A stretch of 21,714 nt of DNA from Sediminibacterium sp. (GTDB lineage: Bacteria; Bacteroidota; Bacteroidia; Chitinophagales; Chitinophagaceae), in NCBI GenBank assembly GCA_030158535.1, contig JAOASV010000013.1, forward strand, positions 1 to 21,714, read 5' to 3'. Below, piece after piece: positions 15,295 to 21,714 of the stretch. The translations under genes were made by a program, and so were the position numbers. The notes beneath the pieces were generated by a model, which was given only the letters and a program-made list of their open reading frames with translations, had not been told where the DNA came from and made no database searches. Each line of letters begins with the position of its first letter. The first letter of the stretch is position 1.

Positions 15295-15873
15295 CTAAGA
15301 CAACCTTTTATCAATTTCGCTGCGTAGAGATGAAAATATTTCTTCTACCGTTCCTTCTCCTTTGATTTTCACCACTTTATCAAATCCAGCATAGTAGTTG
15401 GCTACTACGGTGGTTTTTTGTTCGTACTCATTAATGCGGGCTCTAATCACCGTTTCGTTGGTATCATCTGACCTGCCAGAGGTTAAACCCCTATTTAATA
15501 AGCGCTTAACCAGCTCTTCTTCACTTACCTCAAGTGCCAGTACTAGGCTAATTTCGGTTTCTTTAAGGGCTAAAAGCTTGTCAAGTGCAATACTTTGGGC
15601 CTCTGTACGCGGGAATCCATCAAATAAAAAGCCTTTTGCTGCTGGATTGTTATCTAGCGCCGAGCTAATCATGCCAATTACTACTTCATCCGGAACCAAT
15701 TGACCCTGATCCATAAAACGCTTGGCTTCAAGTCCAAGGGGGGTTTGGTTGGCTATTTCACTTCTTAATAAATCGCCGGTAGACAGGTGTTTTAATCCGT
15801 AAGATGCAATTAGGTTTTCGCTTTGCGTTCCTTTGCCACTACCGGGAGGTCCAAATAAAATAATATTAAACAT
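15295..15873 (-). CDS. adk: Adenylate kinase
   Basis: Adk interconverts ATP + AMP and 2 ADP and balances cellular adenylates. With the start at ATG 15873 the protein has about 192 residues and begins MFNIILFGPPGSGKGTQ, placing the P-loop GPPGSGKGT at residues 8-16, where it should be. Other landmarks are HLSTGDLLR (AMP site), GFLFDGFPRT (the DGFPR motif) and RLLNRGLTSGRSDD around the lid. It is the short-lid form without a zinc-binding insert, usual in this phylum. A longer reading from ATG 15900 adds nine residues, but the well-formed promoter at 15898-15926 would start the transcript downstream of that ATG, so 15873 is preferred. A terminator follows; it appears monocistronic and is divergent from msrB. 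Confidence 0.97.
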   Translation of the reverse strand: MFNIILFGPPGSGKGTQSENLIASYGLKHLSTGDLLRSEIANQTPLGLEAKRFMDQGQLVPDEVVIGMISSALDNNPAAKGFLFDGFPRTEAQSIALDKLLALKETEISLVLALEVSEEELVKRLLNRGLTSGRSDDTNETVIRARINEYEQKTTVVANYYAGFDKVVKIKGEGTVEEIFSSLRSEIDKRLS

Positions 15874-15897
15874 GTTGATTGGGATTCTTGCTTCCAA

Positions 15898-15926
15898 CAA
15901 ATATACGAATTTGGCATTATATACAA
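15898..15926 (-). promoter_or_regulatory. adk promoter (TTG-N18-TATATTTG)
   Basis: On the minus strand TTG (15926-15924) is followed after 18 bases by TATATTTG (15905-15898), a perfect Bacteroidota promoter. Transcription should begin about 7 bases later (near 15891), leaving a leader of roughly 18 bases before ATG 15873 and excluding ATG 15900. Confidence 0.75.
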
Positions 15927-15978
15927 CTAAACTTGCGGCACCTTTGTTATACCTTTAAACACCAGATCCTGGCAGAAT

Positions 15979-16518
15979 ATGAAAAAGATCATCCTCTATT
16001 TATTATGCTTGATAACCGTGCAAAGCTGCAGTGGATCTACGTTACAACAAAAAGCGACGACTATGGAAGACACTACAAAAAACAGCAATCCACATTTTTC
16101 TAGAACGGACACCACAAGTGTTGAAGTGCCAGAAGAGGCTTGGAAAAAAATACTATCACCAGAGGTTTTTTATGTGGCCAGACAAAAAGGAACCGAAAGA
16201 CCTTGGACCAGTAGGTTTGAAGATTTTAAAGAAGCAGGTACATACTACTGCGCTGTTTGTGGAAATTCACTATTTAAGAGCAATACAAAATTTGATAGCG
16301 GTTGTGGTTGGCCAAGTTTTTTTGAGCCCCTAACCAAAACATCTATTATCTATCTAGAGGACAATACACTTGGGATGAAAAGAACAGAAGTGCAGTGTGG
16401 CAGGTGTAAGTCTCACCTGGGTCATGTGTTTGAAGATGGTCCACCACCAACAGGTTTAAGGTATTGTATCAATGGTGTGGTATTGGATTTTGTACCAAAG
16501 CCCGCCGAAAAAAAGTAA
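15979..16518 (+). CDS. msrB: Peptide-methionine (R)-S-oxide reductase, lipoprotein form
   Basis: MsrB reduces the R form of methionine sulfoxide in proteins. The 179-residue protein has a lipoprotein signal (MKKIILYLLCLITVQSC, lipidated C17), so this copy repairs envelope proteins rather than cytosolic ones. The zinc ligands are two CxxC pairs: C91/C94 (YYCAVCG) and C140/C143 (VQCGRCKSHLGH). GCGWPSF (108-114) has the candidate resolving C109, and RYCINGVVLDF (161-171) has the catalytic C163. The start ATG is fixed by the signal peptide. It is divergent from adk. A near-consensus -7 box TACCTTTA lies at 15950-15957 but has no well-spaced -33. Confidence 0.95.
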   Translation: MKKIILYLLCLITVQSCSGSTLQQKATTMEDTTKNSNPHFSRTDTTSVEVPEEAWKKILSPEVFYVARQKGTERPWTSRFEDFKEAGTYYCAVCGNSLFKSNTKFDSGCGWPSFFEPLTKTSIIYLEDNTLGMKRTEVQCGRCKSHLGHVFEDGPPPTGLRYCINGVVLDFVPKPAEKK

Positions 16519-16523
16519 TCTGC

Positions 16524-16542
16524 TTTTTCGATATCCGAAAAA
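16524..16542. repeat. 7-bp inverted repeat TTTTTCG-ATATC-CGAAAAA after msrB
   Basis: The repeat begins 5 bases after the msrB stop (16524-16530 and 16536-16542, 5-base loop). It is too AT-rich to be a strong terminator and no T-run follows, though it may end msrB transcription weakly in either direction. Confidence 0.35.
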
Positions 16543-16577
16543 TCGAGCGGAGCTGCTACTCCCCCGATAAATTTGTT

Positions 16578-16585
16578 TATTTTTG
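16578..16585 (+). promoter_or_regulatory. Putative -7 element of the nfu-pnuC-kinase cluster
   Basis: TATTTTTG matches TAnnTTTG exactly and lies 17 bases before ATG 16603; no -33 TTG is visible at the right distance. If it is used, the transcript starts after the upstream in-frame ATG 16573, which supports 16603 as the true nfu start. Confidence 0.5.
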
Positions 16586-16602
16586 TTCTTCAATTTGATA
16601 CC

Positions 16603-17202
16603 ATGATTACTACAGGCAACTCTATCATTAGCATTTATACCGAGATGACACCCAACCCGGAAACCATGAAATTTGTGGCAAACAAATTATTGTATCCTGG
16701 AAAAAGTTTAGACGTTGCCGATGAAACACTTGCGGCTGCGTCTCCGCTTGCAAAAGAGTTGTTTAGTTTTCCATTTATCAAAGCGGTATTTATTGCTTCT
16801 AATTTTGTTACGCTTACAAAAACACCTGACACCGACGATTGGCAGGATGTAATCCCTACTATCAAAACTTTTTTACAAGAGTATTTAGAAAATGGTGGTG
16901 TTGTAGTGAATGAAGAAGAGGTTGCAAAAATGAAACAAGAAGCAACCAACACCGTAAGTGCAGACGATGATGATATTGTTAAGCGCGTTAAAGAATTATT
17001 AGAAAACTACGTGAAGCCAGCTGTTGAAATGGATGGCGGAGCGATACAATTTAAAAGCTACAACGATGGCGTTGTAAACCTAATGTTACAAGGTAGTTGT
17101 AGTGGTTGCCCTTCTTCTATGGTAACACTAAAAGCCGGTATCGAAGGCATGATGAAACGCATGATTCCGGAAGTGAAAGAAGTGGTTGCAGAGGCCGAAT
17201 AA
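16603..17202 (+). CDS. nfu: Nfu-type iron-sulfur cluster carrier (NifU N- and C-terminal domains)
   Basis: A cytosolic Fe-S carrier protein of 199 residues from ATG 16603. The N-terminal Nfu_N domain (about residues 9-95) starts with ISIYTEMTPNPETMKFV. After an acidic linker (EATNTVSADDDD) the NifU-like C-terminal domain (about 124-199) contains VKPAVEMDGGAIQFKSY and the cluster-binding GSCSGCPSS, with C166 and C169. Two such proteins share one 4Fe-4S cluster for delivery to apo-enzymes. A reading from ATG 16573 would add ten unrelated residues and is rejected. It is followed after one base by pnuC, so a shared transcript is very likely. Confidence 0.94.
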   Translation: MITTGNSIISIYTEMTPNPETMKFVANKLLYPGKSLDVADETLAAASPLAKELFSFPFIKAVFIASNFVTLTKTPDTDDWQDVIPTIKTFLQEYLENGGVVVNEEEVAKMKQEATNTVSADDDDIVKRVKELLENYVKPAVEMDGGAIQFKSYNDGVVNLMLQGSCSGCPSSMVTLKAGIEGMMKRMIPEVKEVVAEAE

Positions 17203-17203
17203 A

Positions 17204-17827
17204 ATGAGCCCTGCTAGTTTATACCAATCTTTTTTAGATGGTTTATTACAAACATCCGCACTAGAATTTATTGCCGTGCTTGCGGGTATTGCAAGTGTAT
17301 GGTTTAGCAAAAAAGAGCAGGTACTCGTGTATCCTGTGGGTCTTATCAATACTACCATTTTTGTTTACCTAAGTTTTAAAGGTCACTTACTAGGGGAAGC
17401 GAGTGTCAATATTTATTACACGGTCATGAGCGTTTATGGATGGTGGTTGTGGACGCGTAAAAATGAGCAGCAGCAAACGGTTTTGCAAATCCAGTTTTCT
17501 ACACAAAATGAACTTTTACAACAGCTATTATTTTTTGCCGCATTTTATGCGGTGTTATACACTGCACTCTACTATGCTAAAGCTTCTTTTGCAGAGGGAG
17601 CCATTCCTTGGGCCGACGCCTTATCAAGCGCTGCAGCGTACACGGGCATGTGGCTGATGGCCAAGAAAAAAGTAGAGAGCTGGTATTATTGGATTGCCAC
17701 AAATATTTTTTCGATTCCACTTTATTTTGTGAAAGGATATGTTTTCACCAGTGTTCAATTTGCTGTTTTATTAGCACTTGCGATTGCAGGACTAATCGAG
17801 TGGCGTAAAAAAGCACAAGCAGCATGA
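17204..17827 (+). CDS. pnuC: PnuC-type nicotinamide riboside transporter
   Basis: A 207-residue membrane protein with about seven hydrophobic segments and the PnuC pattern: ALEFIAVLAGIASVWFSKKE near the N-terminus, YPVGLINTTIFVYLSFK, YGWWLW (about residues 78-83), and the conserved ESWYYWIATNIFSIPLY near the C-terminal third. PnuC proteins let nicotinamide riboside cross the inner membrane, with trapping by phosphorylation. ATG 17204 is one base after the nfu stop; an earlier ATG at 17186 inside nfu would add six residues and is less likely. The stop overlaps the next start by 4 bases (ATGA), and that gene is the matching riboside kinase, which strongly supports the substrate. Confidence 0.93.
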   Translation: MSPASLYQSFLDGLLQTSALEFIAVLAGIASVWFSKKEQVLVYPVGLINTTIFVYLSFKGHLLGEASVNIYYTVMSVYGWWLWTRKNEQQQTVLQIQFSTQNELLQQLLFFAAFYAVLYTALYYAKASFAEGAIPWADALSSAAAYTGMWLMAKKKVESWYYWIATNIFSIPLYFVKGYVFTSVQFAVLLALAIAGLIEWRKKAQAA

Positions 17828-18390
17828 GTACAAACGCAGCCCTTAAAAAAATTGTAGTGATAGGTCCCGAAAGCACCGGTAAATCTACACTATGCGGGTA
17901 TTTAGCTGATTATTATAACACGCTTTGGTGTCCAGAATTTGCAAGGGAATATTTATTAGAAAACGGCACTACGTATACGGTTGATGATTTAATGATCATT
18001 GCAAAAGGTCAATTAGAGGCAGAGCAAAAATATACCGAGGCGTTACAATTACAAACCGGTCAAAACGGAATTATAAAACCACTCATTATTGACACCGATA
18101 TGTATGTCATGAAAGTGTGGTCTGAATATGTATTTGGCAATTGTCCTACTTTTATTTTAGATCAAATTAACAAGCGGCACTACGATTTGTATTTACTTTG
18201 CAAGCCAGATATACCCTGGGTTAAAGATGAATTAAGAGAATACCCCGACGAAAAACCACGTCAAGAACTGTTTCAGATTTATAAAGACATTTTAATTAAT
18301 CAGCAAACACCTTGGATCGAAATTAGTGGGGATTTTGAAGCGCGTAATCAAAAAGCAGTAGCCGCCATAGACGAAGTTTTAGCGCGCTAA
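17824..18390 (+). CDS. NadR-type ribosylnicotinamide kinase / AAA ATPase domain protein
   Basis: A 188-residue P-loop kinase that matches the C-terminal ribosylnicotinamide kinase domain of NadR. Walker A is GPESTGKST (14-22); CPEFAREYL (about 36-44) and IIDTDMYVMKVW (about 88-99) are characteristic, and PDIPWVKDELREYPDEKPRQELF contains the 'D..R' region that contacts the riboside. It would phosphorylate incoming nicotinamide riboside to NMN. It lacks the NadR adenylyltransferase and DNA-binding parts, so it is a stand-alone kinase. The start overlaps pnuC by 4 bases. Its stop codon interlocks with the stop of the convergent gene at 18387, with no terminator between. Confidence 0.88.
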   Translation: MSTNAALKKIVVIGPESTGKSTLCGYLADYYNTLWCPEFAREYLLENGTTYTVDDLMIIAKGQLEAEQKYTEALQLQTGQNGIIKPLIIDTDMYVMKVWSEYVFGNCPTFILDQINKRHYDLYLLCKPDIPWVKDELREYPDEKPRQELFQIYKDILINQQTPWIEISGDFEARNQKAVAAIDEVLAR

Positions 18391-18944
18391 TAAATGGCTA
18401 CCGTATATTTTTTACCAATGGGTAAATAAGCTTTGTGTTTTTGTTTTTGAAGGGTCCCAATTCCATAAAAGCCAGCAGCAACAAGCATTCTAGTAGTATT
18501 AGCTGCATCGAGTAGTGGATATCCTTTAATTATGCTGTTAGCGATATTTAAAAACAGGTAAGCTCCACTTGCCAACCTAAACAGTATACCATTTGTAAAC
18601 ATACCCGATTTGTACCGCGACTGTGGCAGCCCCGAAATTTCGTTGATACTTATTTTTAAAAAACCAAGCCAGGTCGTATCCACCCTAAAACCACCAAACG
18701 CCGTGGGAGACTGCTGCGCACGGTACATATTAATGAGTAAAGAGTCTTTTAATATGGTTTTTATTTTTCCTTCAATCCACTGTGTATTGCTAAATCTAAA
18801 TGTGATGCAATCTTTTTCAATCCAGCTTTGAATGGTTCGACCTTTTTCTTTTAGCACCAGCGTGTTACCTAATTGCGCATTAGACGATGTAACAGTAAAT
18901 AAAACTGCTGCAAATATGCCCACCAAGTATTTTGCTACAAACAT
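18387..18944 (-). CDS. Exported protein of unknown function, last gene of the GH3-LysE cluster
   Basis: I do not recognise this 185-residue protein. The N-terminus (to about residue 23, ending SSNA before QLGN) is a good Sec signal peptide with AxA-like cleavage and no lipobox, so the mature protein is exported. The first half is beta-rich, with a repeated 'I.G.I..I..DSL.I' pattern around 57-75. A hydrophobic stretch around 117-140 (NGILFRLASGAYLFLNIANSII) and another around 150-163 suggest membrane contact. It starts 4 bases after the LysE-family stop and is almost surely co-transcribed with it. The end overlaps the riboside kinase gene by 4 bases on the opposite strand. Confidence 0.8.
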   Translation of the reverse strand: MFVAKYLVGIFAAVLFTVTSSNAQLGNTLVLKEKGRTIQSWIEKDCITFRFSNTQWIEGKIKTILKDSLLINMYRAQQSPTAFGGFRVDTTWLGFLKISINEISGLPQSRYKSGMFTNGILFRLASGAYLFLNIANSIIKGYPLLDAANTTRMLVAAGFYGIGTLQKQKHKAYLPIGKKYTVAIY

Positions 18945-18948
18945 GTAT

Positions 18949-19587
18949 TTATTTTAATGCGCCATAAAAAAGAAACACACCAAATCCAATGAGTATAACG
19001 CCAGCAATTTGATTGATTAAATGTAAGTTTTTTGTATTGAGTTTAGGCCTTAGTTTTTCTGATAAAACAACTTTAACAATATCAGAAGCTAGTACAAAAA
19101 CCAAACAAGTTATAAAAACAATGGCTTTGTAATTGGCTGGATTGGTTGCCGCTGCTGCATCTGCAACAATTGCTGCTGTCCAAGCAAACCAAAATAAAAA
19201 CACCCCAGGGTTTAATGTATTCATAAAAAACCCCGATAAATAAAGGCCCACATATTTTTGCCAGGTTAATTTTTCATGAGCACCATTTGCATTTTCGGTG
19301 ATACTTACTTTTTTAAATAGAAGTGTATAAATACCCAGCGCAATTAAAAAAATACTACCCGCCAGCGCAATTTTATTTTTGTGTTCAAGCGCCGTTGCAA
19401 AAAGTCCCGTAAAAAAATTACAAAAGAGCACCAATGAAATATCAGAGGTAGAAACCCCTGCCACAAATGTTAATCCGGCCCTGAGTCCACTATTAATGCT
19501 ATGTTTTATGATCGCAAAAATGATGGGTCCCACCGAAATGCTCAATATCAACCCCAGCACTAAACCTTTTAATAGTGGCGCTACCAT
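18949..19587 (-). CDS. LysE family amino-acid/metabolite exporter
   Basis: A 212-residue inner-membrane protein with about six hydrophobic segments and the LysE/RhtB family start: GLVLGLILSISVGPIIFAIIKHSINSGLRAGL (residues 8-39), where 'S.GP' and the following small-residue-rich helix are typical. NTLNPGVFLFWFAW (123-136) is the second conserved region with its Asn-Pro. Family members export amino acids or related small molecules; the substrate here is unknown. It starts 3 bases after the GH3 stop and is followed after 4 bases by the exported unknown, so the three genes form one operon. Confidence 0.9.
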   Translation of the reverse strand: MVAPLLKGLVLGLILSISVGPIIFAIIKHSINSGLRAGLTFVAGVSTSDISLVLFCNFFTGLFATALEHKNKIALAGSIFLIALGIYTLLFKKVSITENANGAHEKLTWQKYVGLYLSGFFMNTLNPGVFLFWFAWTAAIVADAAAATNPANYKAIVFITCLVFVLASDIVKVVLSEKLRPKLNTKNLHLINQIAGVILIGFGVFLFYGALK

Positions 19588-19590
19588 TTT

Positions 19591-21081
19591 TTAATTGTTT
19601 CGGATGAAATTTTCAAATGCCTCCAACTGTTTACCTTTTAATACCCTCGGAAACTTGTGTTGTCCACCCAGTTTTCCTTGCGACTCCATAAAACCCATAA
19701 ATACTGCTTCTTTAATGACTGTTACAGAAACGTCTTGCAAGGCGCTTTTTCGTTCGGTGGCATAATCATCATTGATGGTACATAGGTACTGATCTATGGC
19801 AGCGGCTAGTTCGGTTTCGTTGACTGCGTCGTTGCAGGCAACGTACCATTTGTGAGCAAATAAATTTCCATGGGGCACACCGGTAACGGTATATTCTGGA
19901 ATGCTAATATTAAACGCTTCACTAACAGTTTCAACTGCCTTGTTCATATTGTCTACACTCAAATGTTCACCCACTAAACTCAAGAAATGTTTGGTTCTTC
20001 CGGTAATAATGATTTGAGCATTCTCTTTATCAATAAACTTTACGGTATCACCAATTAAATAACGCCATGCACCCGCAGCGGTACTAATTAAAACGGCGTA
20101 ATCGGTGCCTTGTTCTACTTCATCTATAAGAAGTGCAGTTGCACTTTCTTTTATTTCACCGTCTTCATCAAAATTATTTTCATTGAATGGAACGAATTCT
20201 AAAAATAAGTGTTGCCCCGTTACAAGCCTCATCCCTACTGCGTTTTGATGATCTTGGTAAGCAATAAAACCTTCGCTTGCTAAATACGTTTCGATGTACG
20301 TAATGGGTTTTCCTAATAATTTTTCAAACCCTTTTTTATAAGGTTCAAAGCTCACGCCACCGTGTCCAAAAAAAGCCAAATTTGGCCAGAGCTCATGAAT
20401 ATTTTTGAGATTATATTTTTTTACAATCATTTCGATACAGAGCTGAATCCATGCAGGCACACCCACTAAAAAACCAATATCCCAATTAGGCGCTTCAGTA
20501 ACGATCTCTTCTAATTTTTTATTCCAATCTTTTTCTTTGGCTATTTTTTTTCCGGGTTTGTAAAAAGGTTGAAACCAAGAAGGTAATTTTTTAGCCGTGA
20601 TGCCACTTAAATCGCCAGCGTAAAAACCAGTTCCTTTTTGAAGTTCTGTGCTACCACCTATTGCAAGCCAGCCCTTTGCGATAGACGTGTATGGAATATT
20701 TTTATAGTGCCTAAGGCTTAACAGCTGCTTCACCATAATGGCCTTGTTGCCGGATAATAACTCGCGCGTAACCGGAATATACTTGCTTGATGCTTCGGAG
20801 GTTCCACTACTTAGTGCGTAATATTTTATTTTCCCTGGCCAACAAACGTCAGACGCACCATCCATACTTTTATGCCACCACTCTTTGTATATTTTGTTGT
20901 AATTGTATATAGGCACTGCTTTTTGAAAATCTTTTGCAGGCGTTTTACTTTTTAAAAGCGTTTCAAAATGAAACGTATTTCCAAAGGCCGTGTTTTTTGC
21001 ACGACGGAGTAATTTTTTTAAAACACGGTCCTGTTCCTTTTTTGTGTTTTTTGGGGATAGGGAGAGGTCAAATAGGGCCAT
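19591..21081 (-). CDS. GH3 (auxin-responsive) family acyl-adenylating enzyme
   Basis: A 496-residue bacterial member of the GH3 superfamily, relatives of plant enzymes that adenylate an acyl acid and join it to an amino acid. Adenylation motifs in order: SSGTSE (91-96) as the phosphate loop, YLASEG (266-271), YLIGDTV (341-347), and GRTKHFLSLVGEHL (361-374) near the hinge. A C-terminal domain follows (about 385-496, with HKWYVAC and GKLGGQHKFPRV). In plants the acids are jasmonate or auxin; the bacterial substrate is not known. It is the first gene of the operon with a LysE exporter and an exported unknown. A -7 box ends only 4 bases before the ATG. Confidence 0.93.
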   Translation of the reverse strand: MALFDLSLSPKNTKKEQDRVLKKLLRRAKNTAFGNTFHFETLLKSKTPAKDFQKAVPIYNYNKIYKEWWHKSMDGASDVCWPGKIKYYALSSGTSEASSKYIPVTRELLSGNKAIMVKQLLSLRHYKNIPYTSIAKGWLAIGGSTELQKGTGFYAGDLSGITAKKLPSWFQPFYKPGKKIAKEKDWNKKLEEIVTEAPNWDIGFLVGVPAWIQLCIEMIVKKYNLKNIHELWPNLAFFGHGGVSFEPYKKGFEKLLGKPITYIETYLASEGFIAYQDHQNAVGMRLVTGQHLFLEFVPFNENNFDEDGEIKESATALLIDEVEQGTDYAVLISTAAGAWRYLIGDTVKFIDKENAQIIITGRTKHFLSLVGEHLSVDNMNKAVETVSEAFNISIPEYTVTGVPHGNLFAHKWYVACNDAVNETELAAAIDQYLCTINDDYATERKSALQDVSVTVIKEAVFMGFMESQGKLGGQHKFPRVLKGKQLEAFENFIRNN

Positions 21082-21085
21082 GCTA

Positions 21086-21093
21086 CAAAGCTA
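21086..21093 (-). promoter_or_regulatory. Putative -7 element of the GH3 operon
   Basis: On the minus strand this reads TAGCTTTG, an exact TAnnTTTG match that ends 4 bases before ATG 21081. No TTG sits 17-23 bases upstream (the nearest, TTTG at 21110-21107, is 13 away). The start of transcription would fall at or very near the ATG. Confidence 0.5.
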
Positions 21094-21112
21094 AAGCAAA
21101 ATGGCACAAAAC

Positions 21113-21143
21113 TTGAATAGTGGCTACATCTTCGTTACTTTTG
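21113..21143 (+). promoter_or_regulatory. Promoter of the inositol monophosphatase gene (TTG-N20-TACTTTTG)
   Basis: TTG (21113-21115) is followed after 20 bases by TACTTTTG (21136-21143), an exact Bacteroidota promoter. The -7 box ends 4 bases before ATG 21148, so the transcript is expected to be leaderless or nearly so. Confidence 0.65.
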
Positions 21144-21147
21144 CGTT

Positions 21148-21714
21148 ATGTTAAAAGAAACACTGATAGCGGCTACAAAAGCGGGTGCCGAGGAGTTGCA
21201 GCGGTTTTTTAATGGGGCGTTTGAAATTAGCCACAAAGAAGGCGTTAATAACCTAGTAACAGAAGCAGATCATGCAGCAGAGCGGGCCATTATTGGTGTT
21301 ATACAAGCGGCGTATCCAGATCATTTTATTTTAAGTGAAGAAACGGGTGAAATTATCACCACTTCGGAATACAAATGGATCATTGACCCTATCGATGGTA
21401 CGGTAAATTTTGCCAACGGTATTCCTATTTGTTGTGTAAGTGTGGGACTTGAAAAAGGTGGCGAAATCATTATGGGCGCGGTATACAATCCCATCATGAA
21501 CGAATTTTATTTTGCCGAAAAAGGAAAAGGTGCTTTTGTAAACGACAAAAAAATAAGCGTTAGTAAAAAAACAAAAGTGATAGAATCTTGTCTTGTAACA
21601 GGCTTTCCGTATACGTATTTAGATACGCCAAACGGTCCATTACAGGTTTTTGAAAAATTAATTAGAAATGGCATACCCGTGCGTAGGCTAGGTAGCGCCG
21701 CCATTGACCTCTGC
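21148..21714 (+). CDS. Inositol monophosphatase family protein, N-terminal part (runs off window end)
   Basis: The frame is open from ATG 21148 to the last base: 189 codons with no stop, so the C-terminal quarter or so is missing. The protein is a metal-dependent phosphatase of the inositol monophosphatase/CysQ/FBPase-like superfamily. It shows VTEADHAAE (37-45), the metal-site Glu pair SEETGE (63-68), the signature DPIDGTVNF (80-88) with metal-binding Asp80 and Asp83, and RLGSAAIDLC (180-189), the start of the second signature. Substrate (inositol phosphate, PAP or sugar phosphate) cannot be decided from this part. The N-terminal 'LKETLIAATKAGAEELQRFF' helix confirms the ATG. It is divergent from the GH3 operon across 66 bases. 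Confidence 0.93.
   Translation, partial: MLKETLIAATKAGAEELQRFFNGAFEISHKEGVNNLVTEADHAAERAIIGVIQAAYPDHFILSEETGEIITTSEYKWIIDPIDGTVNFANGIPICCVSVGLEKGGEIIMGAVYNPIMNEFYFAEKGKGAFVNDKKISVSKKTKVIESCLVTGFPYTYLDTPNGPLQVFEKLIRNGIPVRRLGSAAIDLC

Noticed and set aside
16573..16602. Ten-residue N-terminal extension of Nfu from ATG 16573
   Set aside because: It overlaps a perfect -7 box and is not part of the Nfu domain.
21507..21704. Minus-strand 65-codon ORF near the window end
   Set aside because: Shadow of the inositol monophosphatase gene, whose plus frame is open and carries the metal-binding signature.
1..21714. Search for CRISPR arrays, tRNA/rRNA genes, IS ends, att sites and phage or defence genes
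   Set aside because: By eye I saw no regularly spaced direct repeats, no tRNA-like cloverleaf, no transposase or integrase, and no abrupt composition change; the window reads as core chromosome.

Overview
The window is ordinary chromosomal DNA of a low-GC member of the Bacteroidota, probably from the Chitinophagia/Sphingobacteriia side. The order-level placement is only moderately sure. Four things support it: several clear Bacteroidota-type promoters (TAnnTTTG, some with TTG 17-23 bases upstream), almost no Shine-Dalgarno sequences, A-rich translation starts, and a gene set typical of that phylum (YkuD_2-type L,D-transpeptidase, GH3 enzyme, lipoprotein MsrB, Nfu with an N-terminal Nfu domain). 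I see no rRNA, tRNA, IS element, prophage, integrase or CRISPR array.

Layout. (1) 1-711: the end of a FeoA-like gene and nadD, then a bidirectional terminator shared with the convergent ppiD-like foldase (764-2854, minus). (2) 2855-3393: a 539-base gene-free, AT-rich stretch between divergent genes. It holds inverted repeats and a cluster of degenerate DnaA-box-like 9-mers, and is the most interesting part of the window: a candidate replication origin. (3) 3394-14435: all genes on the plus strand. These are a gamma-glutamyltransferase-like exported enzyme, recA with its terminator, a tight run of acyltransferase, mgsA, GNAT, cyclophilin and uvrB, a pair of overlapping lipid genes (PlsC-like acyltransferase and long-chain acyl-CoA ligase), and an OmpA-type lipoprotein. 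(4) 14461-15905: two minus-strand genes, an L,D-transpeptidase and adk, each with recognisable signals. (5) 15979-18390: plus-strand msrB lipoprotein, then nfu, pnuC and an NadR-type ribosylnicotinamide kinase in a tight cluster. (6) 18387-21081: a minus-strand operon of a GH3 acyl-adenylating enzyme, a LysE-family exporter and an exported protein of unknown function. (7) 21148 to the end: the start of an inositol monophosphatase family gene, divergent from GH3.

How the genes work together. NAD metabolism appears twice: nadD for de novo/Preiss-Handler synthesis, and pnuC plus ribosylnicotinamide kinase for salvage. DNA maintenance is represented by recA and uvrB. Envelope functions include the PpiD-like foldase, cyclophilin lipoprotein, OmpA lipoprotein, L,D-transpeptidase and two acyltransferases. 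The acyltransferase/acyl-CoA ligase pair resembles a split version of the fused E. coli Aas. GH3 with LysE suggests making or handling an amino-acid conjugate coupled to export, but this is inference. I found no clearly undescribed multi-gene system. The best leads are the origin-like region, the GH3-LysE-unknown operon, and the mirrored, apparently leaderless GH3/IMPase promoters.
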